Assembly (NCBI GenBank): GCA_963611165.1
Contig: CAVDQG010000053.1
Location: 1 to 14,183, forward strand
DNA: 14,183 nt
Direction of reading: 5' to 3'
Origin: SIG603 sp963611165
GTDB taxonomy: Bacteria; Bacillota; Clostridia; Oscillospirales; Acutalibacteraceae
Shown here: positions 6,505 through 14,183 of the stretch, piece by piece
Numbering within the stretch: the stretch's first letter is position 1
Layout of the letters: each line of letters begins with the position of its first letter
Notes under the pieces: generated by a model
Told to the model about the DNA's origin: nothing
Database searches by the model: none
Seen by the model: the letters and a program-made list of their open reading frames with translations, nothing else
Program-made: the position numbers and the translations under genes

Positions 6505-7899
6505 TTAGAACTCGGCAGAACCTGTTGTTCTCGGGAACGGGAGAACGTCTCTGATGTTGGAAATGCCCGTGAGGTACATAATCATTCTCTCGAAGCCAAG
6601 ACCGAAGCCTGCGTGCTTTGTGCTGCCGTAACGGCGAAGGTCGAGATACCACCAGTAGTCCTCTTCCTTAAGTCCGAGCTCGTGGATACGGTCGAGGAGA
6701 AGGTCGAGTCTTTCTTCTCTCTGAGAGCCGCCGACAATCTCGCCGATTCCCGGAACAAGAAGGTCAACCGCCGCAACGGTCTTGCCGTCCTCGTTTGCTC
6801 TCATGTAGAAAGCCTTAATTTCCTTCGGGTAATCCGTGACGAATGTAGGCTTCTTGAAATATTTCTCAGTGAGGTATCTCTCGTGCTCTGTCTGGAGGTC
6901 GCTTCCCCACTCTACCTTGTACTCGAACTTGTCGTTGTTCTTCTTGAGAATCTCGACAGCCTCGGTGTAAGTAACTCTTGCGAAGTCGGAAGAAGCAACG
7001 TGGATAAGTCTCTCCTTAAGTCCCTTGTCAACAAAGGAGTTGCAGAAATCGATATCCTGCGGGCAGTGCTCCATAACGTAATTTATGACAAACTTAATCA
7101 TGCTCTCGATGTACTGCATGTCGTCCTCGAGGTCGCAGAAAGCCATCTCGGGCTCAATCATCCAGAACTCTGCGGCGTGGCGCTGAGTGTAGCTCTTCTC
7201 TGCACGGAAAGTGGGGCCGAAAGTATAAATCTTTCCGAAAGCCTGAGCGAATGTCTCGCCCTCAAGCTGACCCGAAACGGTGAGGCTTGTCTTCTTGCCG
7301 AAGAAGTCTTCGCTGTAATCGACAGAGCCGTCTTCTTTTCTCGGCACATTGTCGAAATCGAGAGTAGTAACCTGGAACATCTCGCCTGCGCCCTCTGCGT
7401 CACTGACGCTGATGAGCGGTGTGTGAGCATAAACAAAGCCCTGCTCCTGGAAGAACTTGTGGATAGCGTAAGCAGCTGTGGAGCGAACACGGAAAGCGGC
7501 TGAGAAAAGGTTTGTTCTCGGTCTCAAGTGAGCGATAGTTCTGAGGTACTCAACCGTGTGTCTTTTGGGCTGAAGCGGATAGTCGGGAGTGCTTGCGCCC
7601 TCGACTGTAATTTCTTCTGCGTGAATCTCGAACGGCTGTTTTGCGCCGGGAGTCTCGAGAACGGTACCGACAACAACGAGTGCCGCACCGACATTCTGAG
7701 CGGAAATTTCAGCGTAGTTTGAGAGCTTGTCTGCCTCAAAAACAATCTGAACGCCCTTAAAGCAAGAGCCGTCGTTGAGGTCGATGAAACCGAAAGCTTT
7801 CTGAGCACGAATGTTTCTTGCCCAGCCCGCTACGGTCACGGATTTATCCTTATATTCCGATATATCGGCATAGAGCTTAGATATTTCAGTTCTCTTCAT
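6505..7899 (-). CDS. asnS: Asparaginyl-tRNA synthetase
   Basis: This 464-residue class IIb aminoacyl-tRNA synthetase attaches asparagine to tRNA-Asn in the cytoplasm. An N-terminal OB-fold anticodon-binding domain (about residues 18-100, VTVAGWARNIRAQK) is followed by the catalytic domain, with motif 2 FRAEKSYTQRHAAEFWMIEPE (about 231-251) and motif 3 GFGLGFERM (431-439). The TPLIS and GEMFQVTT segments are typical of AsnS rather than AspS, and length is normal for AsnS. ATG at 7899 is chosen because AAAGGA lies 9 nt upstream; an in-frame TTG at 7917 would swallow that site. A promoter and a leader of about 30 nt are seen, too short for a T-box, so the gene is probably expressed constitutively. 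Confidence 0.96.
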   Translation of the reverse strand: MKRTEISKLYADISEYKDKSVTVAGWARNIRAQKAFGFIDLNDGSCFKGVQIVFEADKLSNYAEISAQNVGAALVVVGTVLETPGAKQPFEIHAEEITVEGASTPDYPLQPKRHTVEYLRTIAHLRPRTNLFSAAFRVRSTAAYAIHKFFQEQGFVYAHTPLISVSDAEGAGEMFQVTTLDFDNVPRKEDGSVDYSEDFFGKKTSLTVSGQLEGETFAQAFGKIYTFGPTFRAEKSYTQRHAAEFWMIEPEMAFCDLEDDMQYIESMIKFVINYVMEHCPQDIDFCNSFVDKGLKERLIHVASSDFARVTYTEAVEILKKNNDKFEYKVEWGSDLQTEHERYLTEKYFKKPTFVTDYPKEIKAFYMRANEDGKTVAAVDLLVPGIGEIVGGSQREERLDLLLDRIHELGLKEEDYWWYLDLRRYGSTKHAGFGLGFERMIMYLTGISNIRDVLPFPRTTGSAEF

Positions 7900-7934
7900 A
7901 GTGTCTAATCCTTTCAATGAATCAATCTTTTAAT

Positions 7935-7963
7935 ATAATACACGCTATTTCACTTATTTGCAA
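7935..7963 (-). promoter_or_regulatory. SigA-type promoter candidate for asnS
   Basis: On the minus strand TTGCAA (7963-7958) and TATTAT (7940-7935) are spaced by 17 nt. The predicted start near 7928 gives a leader of about 30 nt with the AAAGGA ribosome binding site. Confidence 0.6.
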
Positions 7964-8005
7964 GCAAAATAAACGCTTATGCTCGAACCTAATTTAAATT
8001 AACTA

Positions 8006-8036
8006 AAAGCAAAAACGGGAGCCATTTAGACTCCCG
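8006..8036 (-). terminator. Intrinsic terminator of the LRR protein gene
   Basis: A 6-bp GC-rich stem (CGGGAG 8016-8021 with CTCCCG 8031-8036, 9-nt loop) is followed in the minus direction by TTTTTGCTTTT (8015-8005). It starts 8 nt past the stop codon of the gene at 8044. Confidence 0.88.
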
Positions 8037-8043
8037 CTGAAGT

Positions 8044-10815
8044 TTACTTTGTCTTAACAGCCTTTTTACTGCTCCAAGAGGAATAAATCTTCGTGCTCTT
8101 TCCACCGACCGTGACGGTCTTGTAGGTTCTTATCTGGACATAATAAGTTGTCTTTCGGCTAAGTCCCGAGACCTTGAGGCTTGAAGAAGAATTGTTGTTT
8201 ACATATCTGTATTTTGAATCAGACATACTGCTACTCTTGGAATATCTGATGAGATAGCCGTTTGTGTTTGATTTCTGAGTGTTCCAGTATACTCTGAAAC
8301 ATGTAGAATAGTTTGCGATTTTCTTGATTGTCGTTGCCTTGGGAACGATGTCAAACGAAAGATATACAGTGCCCTTGTAGTTGCCCTTGAAGGTAACCTT
8401 AACCGAGTATCTTCCGACATTCACGTGCTTTGCGGGATATGTCACCGTGTAGTCCGTGCCGTTCTTAAGAGCCGTGCCCTTGCTGTTCTTGACAGTAACG
8501 ACAGGAGTTCTCGAAGAGCCTGTGTAAGCTAATTTTGTGTAATTAAGCTTAACCTCGCTTATTTTATAGACCGTGCTTGTCTTGGAGACATTTCCGCAAG
8601 TCGTGCATTTTGTGGTGATTTTTCCGTTTGCGCTTGTCGTTGCGGCAGTTACAACCGAAGTATACTTGTGACCTTTAGCTTTAATCGTCTTTGAAGCTAC
8701 CGTGTAACCGCAAACCGTGCAAACCTTTCCCTCTGTGTTTCCGCTCGCAGTGCAGGTTGCGGCTTTTGCCTTTTTGGTCACCTTGTAGCTGTGGCTCGAC
8801 TTGCACTTGCTCATATAGACAACATTCGGCTGAGGGTTAATGTCACCAAAAAGCTCGCTTTTAATTATGCTGTTCCAATTTTCTTTTGTTCCGACATAAT
8901 TAATTGTGCTTAATTTATAACAATGTTCAAATGCATTATATCCGATTGAAGTCACGCTTCTCGGAATTGTAATGCTCGGCAAACCCGCACAAGCAGTGAA
9001 CGCATGATCACCAATGTAAGTCACTCCATCGGGGATAGTTACACTACTTTTTATATCGTAGTCATTAAAAAATGCATAGTCTCCTATTGTTTTGACATTT
9101 TTACCGATTTTTACGCTTGTTATTCCTATTCTGGTGCCGTCTGCCGAACCGCAGCATGATGCAAACGCATAATCTCCTATCGTGGTCACGCTGTCGGGAA
9201 TCACTAAGCTTGTAAAGTTATGACAACCACAAAATGCATAATCACCGATTGTCTCCACGCTGTTTCCGATTTTGAGATTTGCCAAGCTGCCACAGCTAAA
9301 GAATGCATAATCACCGACAGAAGTTACACTGTCAGGGATAGTAACGCTTTTAAGGCTGTTGCAATCATAAAATGCATTTCCACCGATAGTTTTCACACCG
9401 TAAGGAATAGTAACACTTGTGAGACTTGTGCATTCGTAGAACGCATTTTCTGTGACAGAAGTTAATTTTTTCGGGAGATTAACGCTTGTCAAAGCGGTGC
9501 AGTAGCCGAATGCATTATTTCCGATTGAATATACTCCGTCAGGAATTTCAATGCTTGTTAAGCTTTCGCATTTATAAAACGCAAAATTACCGATTATTGC
9601 CACGCTATCAGGAATGCTTACGCTCGTGAGACTAACGCACTGACAAAATACTTTATCTCCGATTACGGAAATTCCCTCGGGGATTGTGACACTCGTGAGA
9701 CTTCCGCAACCGTAAAATGCGTTATTTCCGATATAAGTAACTTTCTCGGGGATTGTGATGTCATTAAGGCTTGTGCATCCCAAGAACGCATTATTTTCGA
9801 TAGATGTTATGCTGCCCGGAAGTGTCACGCTCGTGAGACTTACGCAACCGCTGAACGCAGAATCAGCTATAGAAGTCACGCCATCGGGAATTACAACACT
9901 ACCAAGACTTTCGCAACCGTTGAACGCAGATTTTCCGATTGAATAAACTCCGTTAGGGATAGTTACGCTTGTAAGAGCGGTACAGAAGCCGAATGCGGCA
10001 TCTCCTATCGAAGACACGCTGTCGGGAACGCTCACGCTTGACAAACTTGTGCAACGGAAGAATGTGAAATTATTTACCGCAGTCACGCCGTAAGGAATAT
10101 TTATGCTCGTAAGGCTCACACAGCCGTAGAACGCAGAAACTCCCAGTGAAGTTACGCTCTCGGGAATTGTTATATTTTCAAGTGAACTGCAATTCTTAAA
10201 CGCTTTGCTTCCTATCGAAGTAACAGTATTTGGAATTGTCACGCTCTTTAAGTTACTGTCAGCTTCAAAAGCGGAATCGCTAATCGAAGTGACACCCTCT
10301 TTGATTACAACGCTTTCGATTATGTAGCCCTTGTAGCTTGCTGTCGTGTCCATTGCGCCGTTACCGCTGATGGTAAGAACATTGTTATCATCAAGCGTCC
10401 AAGTCAAACCGTCACCGCAAGTTCCCGATTCCGTGACGCTTGCTACTTCCACGGCATCAGACTGATTTTCGGCTTCTTCCTCGTCTTCGCCCGCTTCAAT
10501 GCTCTCCTCGCTCGGCTCTGCAGTCGGCTCTTCTGTCGGCACGGCGGTCGGCTCCAAAGTAGGTGCGACAGTCGGCTCTAAGGTAGGCTCTGCAGTCGGC
10601 TCTAAGGTTGGCTCTGCAGTCGGTTCTAAGGTAGGCTCTGAAGTCGGCTCGGGTGTAGGCTCTGTGGGTTCTAAAGGTTCTTCCTCTTCAGAAAACTCTT
10701 CGGTCACAGAAGTTTCGGCTTCGGTGTCCCCTTCGGCTTCCTCGGCAAAGGCTGTCGGCATGGTGCTAAATACCATCAAAGCACTCAGCAAAATTGCCGC
10801 AATTCTCTTGCTCAT
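8044..10815 (-). CDS. Secreted BspA-like leucine-rich-repeat protein
   Basis: This 923-residue protein has a signal peptide (residues 1-24, cleavage likely after AFA), an acidic stretch, a Pro/Thr-rich linker of EPT repeats (about 48-101), a GTCGDGLTWTLDD lead-in domain, and 20 LRR_5/BspA-type repeats of about 23 residues (about 170-641; consensus IPxxVTSIGxxAFxxCxSL, DNA 8890-10308). After these come a Cys/His module with CxxC pairs (about 675-742), a surface-protein module (about 745-825) and a C-terminal fibronectin type III domain (about 827-923). No LPXTG motif or membrane anchor is visible, so it is either released or held to the wall non-covalently. Such proteins bind host or bacterial surfaces; no ligand can be named. 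ATG at 10815 has GGAGG 7 nt upstream; the earlier in-frame ATG at 10842 has no such site. It has its own promoter and terminator. Confidence 0.9.
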   Translation of the reverse strand: MSKRIAAILLSALMVFSTMPTAFAEEAEGDTEAETSVTEEFSEEEEPLEPTEPTPEPTSEPTLEPTAEPTLEPTAEPTLEPTVAPTLEPTAVPTEEPTAEPSEESIEAGEDEEEAENQSDAVEVASVTESGTCGDGLTWTLDDNNVLTISGNGAMDTTASYKGYIIESVVIKEGVTSISDSAFEADSNLKSVTIPNTVTSIGSKAFKNCSSLENITIPESVTSLGVSAFYGCVSLTSINIPYGVTAVNNFTFFRCTSLSSVSVPDSVSSIGDAAFGFCTALTSVTIPNGVYSIGKSAFNGCESLGSVVIPDGVTSIADSAFSGCVSLTSVTLPGSITSIENNAFLGCTSLNDITIPEKVTYIGNNAFYGCGSLTSVTIPEGISVIGDKVFCQCVSLTSVSIPDSVAIIGNFAFYKCESLTSIEIPDGVYSIGNNAFGYCTALTSVNLPKKLTSVTENAFYECTSLTSVTIPYGVKTIGGNAFYDCNSLKSVTIPDSVTSVGDYAFFSCGSLANLKIGNSVETIGDYAFCGCHNFTSLVIPDSVTTIGDYAFASCCGSADGTRIGITSVKIGKNVKTIGDYAFFNDYDIKSSVTIPDGVTYIGDHAFTACAGLPSITIPRSVTSIGYNAFEHCYKLSTINYVGTKENWNSIIKSELFGDINPQPNVVYMSKCKSSHSYKVTKKAKAATCTASGNTEGKVCTVCGYTVASKTIKAKGHKYTSVVTAATTSANGKITTKCTTCGNVSKTSTVYKISEVKLNYTKLAYTGSSRTPVVTVKNSKGTALKNGTDYTVTYPAKHVNVGRYSVKVTFKGNYKGTVYLSFDIVPKATTIKKIANYSTCFRVYWNTQKSNTNGYLIRYSKSSSMSDSKYRYVNNNSSSSLKVSGLSRKTTYYVQIRTYKTVTVGGKSTKIYSSWSSKKAVKTK
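10544..10663 (-). repeat. Five tandem 24-nt units in the EPT linker
   Basis: Five consecutive 24-nt units (starting at 10544, 10568, 10592, 10616 and 10640) encode eight-residue blocks built from Glu-Pro-Thr. Units 2 to 4 differ by only a few bases; the outer ones are more diverged. The unit length is a multiple of three, so gain or loss of units would change linker length without breaking the frame. It lies between the signal peptide and the LRR domain. Confidence 0.85.
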
Positions 10816-10884
10816 ACAATTACCTCCGATTTTAAAACACATGCTTAAAAAGTTGTTATCGCATGTATTGTAATATATAAATCT

Positions 10885-10913
10885 ATATTAAAACTCTGTA
10901 CCGCTTTTGTCAA
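10885..10913 (-). promoter_or_regulatory. SigA-type promoter of the LRR protein gene
   Basis: On the minus strand a perfect TTGACA (10913-10908) and TAATAT (10890-10885) are spaced by 17 nt, the best promoter match in the window. Transcription would start near 10878, giving a leader of about 63 nt that contains a weak 6-bp hairpin (10839-10844 with 10861-10866). A TACCAA/TTGGTA inverted repeat (10933-10938 with 10950-10955) lies about 20 nt upstream of the -35 box. Confidence 0.75.
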
Positions 10914-11020
10914 TATGTTTAAAGCAGAACTTTACCAAAAATCGTCTTGTTGGTACAAAAATATCCCTTAATATCGGAGCAAAACGCATTTGTTTCAATA
11001 TATTAAAATAAATCATGAGC

Positions 11021-11055
11021 AAAATTAATGTGAGGAGCGAAATCCGTTCCCCACA
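11021..11055 (-). terminator. Probable intrinsic terminator of the C11 peptidase gene
   Basis: An 8-bp stem with one G-T wobble (TGTGAGGA 11029-11036 with TCCCCACA 11048-11055) is followed on the minus strand by TTAATTTT (11028-11021), a moderate T-tract. It lies about 33 nt past the stop codon at 11088. Confidence 0.55.
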
Positions 11056-11087
11056 CTATACTTATTATTTATTTTTGTAAGCGTTTA

Positions 11088-13661
11088 TCAGTACGCACTT
11101 CCGACAAAGTCCTCGTTTACGAACTGGTCTTTCACATTGCCGCCGCTTATTGTCTGCTCGACAACGCCTGAGTAGTACTTGTCACCGCGAATATCCGTGA
11201 GAACAACAGTATTGAGGTATGTTCCGTCAGAAACAGCACTCATCTCTGCCTTAGTGAGCTTGCCGTAAACCACGATGTCGCCCTCAAGCTTTGTTATGCT
11301 TCCGTCCTCACCGCTGTAAACATCGTATACGGGAGTAATCTGGTCGCCGCCCTTAAGCTCTATGTTCTGCTTTGCGGAAACATAAGCACTGGATGCGTCT
11401 TCCTCGTTTGTAAGCTTTGTAGCTCCCTTAATGCTTGTCTCGCCCGTTGCCTTGTCATAGGAAAGGAGAAGATAGCAGTCATCGTAGTTTATCTTGACGG
11501 GGCTTCTGTAAGAAACCGCACTTTCGGTCTCGGAGACAATCTCCGTGTAAAGCGGCTGACCGTTTAAGGTTATCCACTTTCCGTCAAAGTTTGTGCTTAC
11601 CACGCCGTCCTCGCCAATGTCGGCGCTTGCACCCTCGCCGTAATAAGTGATTGTGCCCTCGTCCTCGTCATATTTTCCGAGTTCTACATTTGCTTTCTGA
11701 GCGTTAGTCTTCTGACCGTCCGTGAGAGCAATGCTGAAGCCGTCCTCGCCGAGTGTGATTTCGTTGTGAGTGAATCTCTTGAGTTCTGAGGTGTCGATAA
11801 CAGAAGCCGTGCCAAATCCCTTATCTGTCGCAAACTGCTGATATTCGTCATTGAGGCAGCCTGCAATCTTATAGTAGTAAAGTGCGTTTGTTGCGTCATC
11901 GTCACAAACAGAATTTATGTAATCCAAGAAATACTGCATACCGCCTGCGCCGCCGACATAGACGGGCATATAAATGCTGATACCCTCGGAGTCGGAGAGA
12001 TAGCCGCTTTCACGGTGATAGAGAACCGCTCTGTCGAGATTATCAAGTACCTTTTGGCACTCGTTCGGATAGTACTCGGAAAGTGAGTTCATGTAATTTG
12101 CGAGGTCGATTGTGTTGAGAACTCTGTATGCACTCTCGGCAAATCTTGTGGAATTGTCTGCCGCCGCACCGACTGTCGAAAGAACGCTGATGTCTTTGAC
12201 GGCGTCCTTAAGAATTGCGGAATTTAATTCGCAGTAGGAATTATATGTGTCCTCTGCCGCATTGATGTCGATAACAGAGAACTGCACGTCAAAATCAAGC
12301 ATATCATGAGTATTGACACGCCATGTCACGTAGTAGTCAAGATAAGAGTCCGCTACAGCCTGACCTATGGCGGCAGGATTAAGTGTCGGGTCGTCCGTCA
12401 TAGCCTGAAGATACTCGCTGTGGTTCCAGCCGTCGCCCGGCTCAACCTCTTCGGAGCCTAAAAGATACTTGCCGTAGCCGTAAAGTGAATGTGCAACTTC
12501 GGTAGAGCCCATAAGGCAAGCGTCAAAGCCTATGATGTCGAAGTGCGGATTTTCTGCGTCTTCCTTGTAATTAGCCGCAAAAGCCGACTCGATGTCCTTT
12601 AAAGTCATTCTGCTGTCGTAAATATCATCAACGCCATAGCCGAATGCACCTGCGCCGTGGTCCCAGAGAACAAGCATTCTGTGGTCGGACGGGTAGTTCT
12701 CATCGCAGAACTTCATGAAGTCCGCAAGAGTGTTCGGGTCGCAGGAGTCCTGAAGCGGCATATTCTCCACTTCCTTGAAAACGCCGTTCTTATACTCAAA
12801 ACGCTGGGTTTTGTTCGGGTTAATCACGGAGTTGTCCCACTTTGTTGCGCCGCCCGTCTGAATGACGATGTTGATGTTATCAGACCATTCGCCGCTTACA
12901 ATTTCATTGATGTCGCTTGAAGCCGCACCTGCAGGCATTTCGCCCGAATAGCTGTCGTCTGTCTTTGGGTAGACAGTCGGCTCATACATATAGTCGGGCA
13001 TTTCGATACCCTTGCTGTGAAGCTCACTGTTGTACTGCTCAAGCTGCTCGGCAAACTCAGCCGCCGACTTGCCCGAATTCTCGGCTTTCTCGTCCTGGGT
13101 GAGAGCTACCGTTATGGGTGAAAGCTCGTTTGTGTAGCCGTCCTCAAGGTTAGAACCTACCATATAGTAGCAGATTGTCCAAGTCTCGTCTTCGCCGATT
13201 TTGTCAAGCGAATTAATTTCGTCCCGACCCTTTTCGTCAATAGCGGAGTATTCGTAAATCTTCTCCTTGTCAACGGGATTGTTTCTCTTCGAGATAAAGA
13301 GTGAATTTACCACCGACGCCAAAATCGGCTGACCCGCTTCGGAGAGAATAAAGCAATAGCTTCCGCTCGCAAGTATCACAAGTGCCAAACCTGCTACAAT
13401 CAGCCTTTTGATTACCTTGTGCCAAAGCTTCAAGAGGAACGGTGCGTTCTTGTATCTTGCTTTTTTCTTACGCTTTTTCTCTTTTCTTGCGGCTTTTTTG
13501 GCAGCCTTTTTTTCTTTCTTCTCCAGCTTCATATTGGCTTTGTCCTGTTTCCAAAGCTCTTTTTTTAGCTGTCTTTTTGATTTCTTCGGCTCGAGTGCCG
13601 TTTTCTCGGTTTTTTCGACCGCCGTGGTCTCGATTACCTCATTTTTCTTTTCTTCGTTCAC
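11088..13661 (-). CDS. Membrane-anchored clostripain-family (C11) cysteine peptidase
   Basis: This 857-residue protein has a very basic Lys/Arg-rich cytoplasmic head (about residues 26-72), one membrane segment (about 87-107) and a large outside part, so it is probably a type II membrane protein. The C11 catalytic core shows WTICYYMVGSNLED (161-174), NIVIQTGGA (264-272), LWDHGAGAFGYG with catalytic His335, and IIGFDACLMGSTE with catalytic Cys382. About 75 residues (175-250) separate the first strand from the SSDINEIVSG helix, longer than I expect for the family. Residues beyond about 620 form an extra beta-rich region of unknown role. C11 enzymes cut after Arg or Lys and usually self-activate. 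The start is GTG at 13661 with AAAGGA 6 nt upstream. It is near normal in composition and seems to have its own promoter. Confidence 0.9.
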   Translation of the reverse strand: MNEEKKNEVIETTAVEKTEKTALEPKKSKRQLKKELWKQDKANMKLEKKEKKAAKKAARKEKKRKKKARYKNAPFLLKLWHKVIKRLIVAGLALVILASGSYCFILSEAGQPILASVVNSLFISKRNNPVDKEKIYEYSAIDEKGRDEINSLDKIGEDETWTICYYMVGSNLEDGYTNELSPITVALTQDEKAENSGKSAAEFAEQLEQYNSELHSKGIEMPDYMYEPTVYPKTDDSYSGEMPAGAASSDINEIVSGEWSDNINIVIQTGGATKWDNSVINPNKTQRFEYKNGVFKEVENMPLQDSCDPNTLADFMKFCDENYPSDHRMLVLWDHGAGAFGYGVDDIYDSRMTLKDIESAFAANYKEDAENPHFDIIGFDACLMGSTEVAHSLYGYGKYLLGSEEVEPGDGWNHSEYLQAMTDDPTLNPAAIGQAVADSYLDYYVTWRVNTHDMLDFDVQFSVIDINAAEDTYNSYCELNSAILKDAVKDISVLSTVGAAADNSTRFAESAYRVLNTIDLANYMNSLSEYYPNECQKVLDNLDRAVLYHRESGYLSDSEGISIYMPVYVGGAGGMQYFLDYINSVCDDDATNALYYYKIAGCLNDEYQQFATDKGFGTASVIDTSELKRFTHNEITLGEDGFSIALTDGQKTNAQKANVELGKYDEDEGTITYYGEGASADIGEDGVVSTNFDGKWITLNGQPLYTEIVSETESAVSYRSPVKINYDDCYLLLSYDKATGETSIKGATKLTNEEDASSAYVSAKQNIELKGGDQITPVYDVYSGEDGSITKLEGDIVVYGKLTKAEMSAVSDGTYLNTVVLTDIRGDKYYSGVVEQTISGGNVKDQFVNEDFVGSAY

Positions 13662-13743
13662 TTTTAGTCCTTTCTTTTTGAGTCTTAATCTTTTTCGATT
13701 AGATGTTTTGTCTTTTGCTTTCGCTCGGTTAATTTACACGCAA

Positions 13744-13766
13744 AGTATACCAAGTCCGCACGGACA
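13744..13766 (-). promoter_or_regulatory. Extended -10 element with adjacent palindrome upstream of the C11 gene
   Basis: On the minus strand TGGTATACT (13752-13744) fits an extended -10 box; no good -35 is seen. Directly upstream lies the palindrome GTCCG-CA-CGGAC (13754-13765), and CGGACAA is repeated at 13761-13767 and 13772-13778. This could be a regulated promoter with an operator, or the palindrome could be a leader structure if the more distant promoter is used. Confidence 0.35.
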
Positions 13767-13855
13767 AACACCGGACAAGCAAAAGCTCTCTCGGTAGCAA
13801 AACAGGTACATTTCTCTTCTTGCCGTCAAAAAAGCTTATCACCCTCTGTAACTGC

Positions 13856-13884
13856 ATACTATAATACTTTTATAATATTTGCAA
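13856..13884 (-). promoter_or_regulatory. Distal promoter candidate for the C11 peptidase gene
   Basis: On the minus strand TTGCAA (13884-13879) and TAGTAT (13861-13856) are spaced by 17 nt. Use of this site would give a leader of about 190 nt containing the GTCCG palindrome and a small hairpin (13686-13701) just before the ribosome binding site. No known riboswitch class is recognised in it. Confidence 0.4.
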
Positions 13885-14076
13885 GAGGGAATTTGAATTA
13901 AAAGCAATAAATTATAAATTTCGAGAGCTTTGTTTTAAAATTTGAACGAAGAAAAGTTCCGACAAGATAATTTTATCTTTCTTTTAAGTATATCAAAATA
14001 TCAAAGTCAAGTATTAATTTTAAATTATTTTATTAACAAACAGAATTTCCGAAAAACTTTGATATTCCGAGCTTAT
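13885..14076. other. AT-rich intergenic DNA with inverted repeats
   Basis: No gene is supported. The short plus-strand frame here has no ribosome binding site and runs against the partial gene at the right edge. Two inverted repeats are visible: AAGATAA/TTATCTT (13964-13970 with 13973-13979) and a perfect 10-bp AATATCAAAG/CTTTGATATT (13997-14006 with 14057-14066, 50-nt spacer). Neither is followed by a clear T-tract on the minus strand, so no terminator is called for the gene to the right. Confidence 0.5.
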
Positions 14077-14183
14077 TTAATTCACCTCGAAACAACTGTC
14101 AATCCACGAAGCATTTGCGCCGTGCTCTTCCATGCACTCCCTCACTAAAGCGTCGACTTCATCGGGAGGTATCCCGTATCCTT
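14077..14183 (-). CDS. 3' end of an unrecognised gene (partial)
   Basis: On the minus strand an open frame enters from the window edge and ends at a TAA (14079-14077). The last 34 residues include PPDEVDALVRECMEEHG and end in SWIDSCFEVN. The composition (acidic helix, Trp, balanced codons) looks like real protein, and the other two minus-strand frames are stopped in the same stretch. The family is not recognised and the start lies outside the window. Confidence 0.55.
   Translation of the reverse strand, partial: GYGIPPDEVDALVRECMEEHGANASWIDSCFEVN

Noticed and set aside
6613..7503. A 296-codon open frame on the plus strand
   Set aside because: It lies wholly antisense to asnS, whose family motifs are clear. 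It has no recognised motif and arises from the codon bias of the real gene.
7900..7934. A T-box leader in front of asnS
   Set aside because: The leader from the best promoter is only about 30 nt and no T-box motif or antiterminator is visible.
10499..10873. A plus-strand frame with repeated VGSKVGS
   Set aside because: It is the antisense reading of the 24-nt EPT repeats in the LRR protein gene.
13408..13797. Phe-rich plus-strand frames opposite the C11 gene's N-terminus
   Set aside because: They are antisense of the Lys-rich head (AAA/AAG read as TTT/CTT) and have no family features.
13942..14148. A 68-codon plus-strand frame
   Set aside because: It has no ribosome binding site, lies in AT-rich DNA and overlaps the better supported partial minus-strand gene.

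Overview
The window looks like a chromosomal segment from an anaerobic, gut-type Bacillota, most likely class Clostridia near Oscillospiraceae/Ruminococcus. This placement is inferred from gene types, not from a marker-gene tree. It rests on a type Ic (clostridial-style) aspartate aminotransferase, a BspA-like secreted leucine-rich-repeat protein with clostridial C-terminal modules, a clostripain-family protease, strong GGAGG ribosome binding sites, use of TTG and GTG starts, compact hairpin terminators, and the GGGCGACC/CTACGG palindromic repeat that I associate with this group. Every supported gene lies on the minus strand, so transcription runs from right to left.

Layout from left to right. 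Positions 1-210 hold no gene but a dense set of small hairpins. Then come a terminator and an aspartate aminotransferase (261-1535) with its own promoter. Next is a tightly coupled four-gene operon, read from 6039 down to 1813: a DUF454/YbaN-type small membrane protein, a YgbA-type cysteine-rich protein, and two ABC half-transporters resembling CydD and CydC. It ends in a terminator at 1763-1799. Intergenic DNA at 6040-6504 carries three copies of a palindromic repeat and a long bipartite hairpin behind asnS. asnS (6505-7899) has its own promoter and short leader. A large secreted LRR protein (8044-10815) and a membrane-anchored C11 cysteine peptidase (11088-13661) follow, each with promoter and terminator candidates. 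At the right edge the last 34 codons of another minus-strand gene enter the window.

The most system-like feature is the 1813-6039 operon. Its four genes overlap or lie within 2 nt of each other, so they are probably made together. YgbA proteins are linked to nitrosative stress in enterobacteria, and CydDC transporters are linked to thiols/haem and respiratory-oxidase assembly. No cytochrome bd genes are present here, so the operon may be a stand-alone redox/NO-stress or haem/thiol export module; that is inference. The right half encodes two envelope or secreted proteins (LRR protein and C11 protease) of the kind used at the cell surface. They appear to be separate transcription units.
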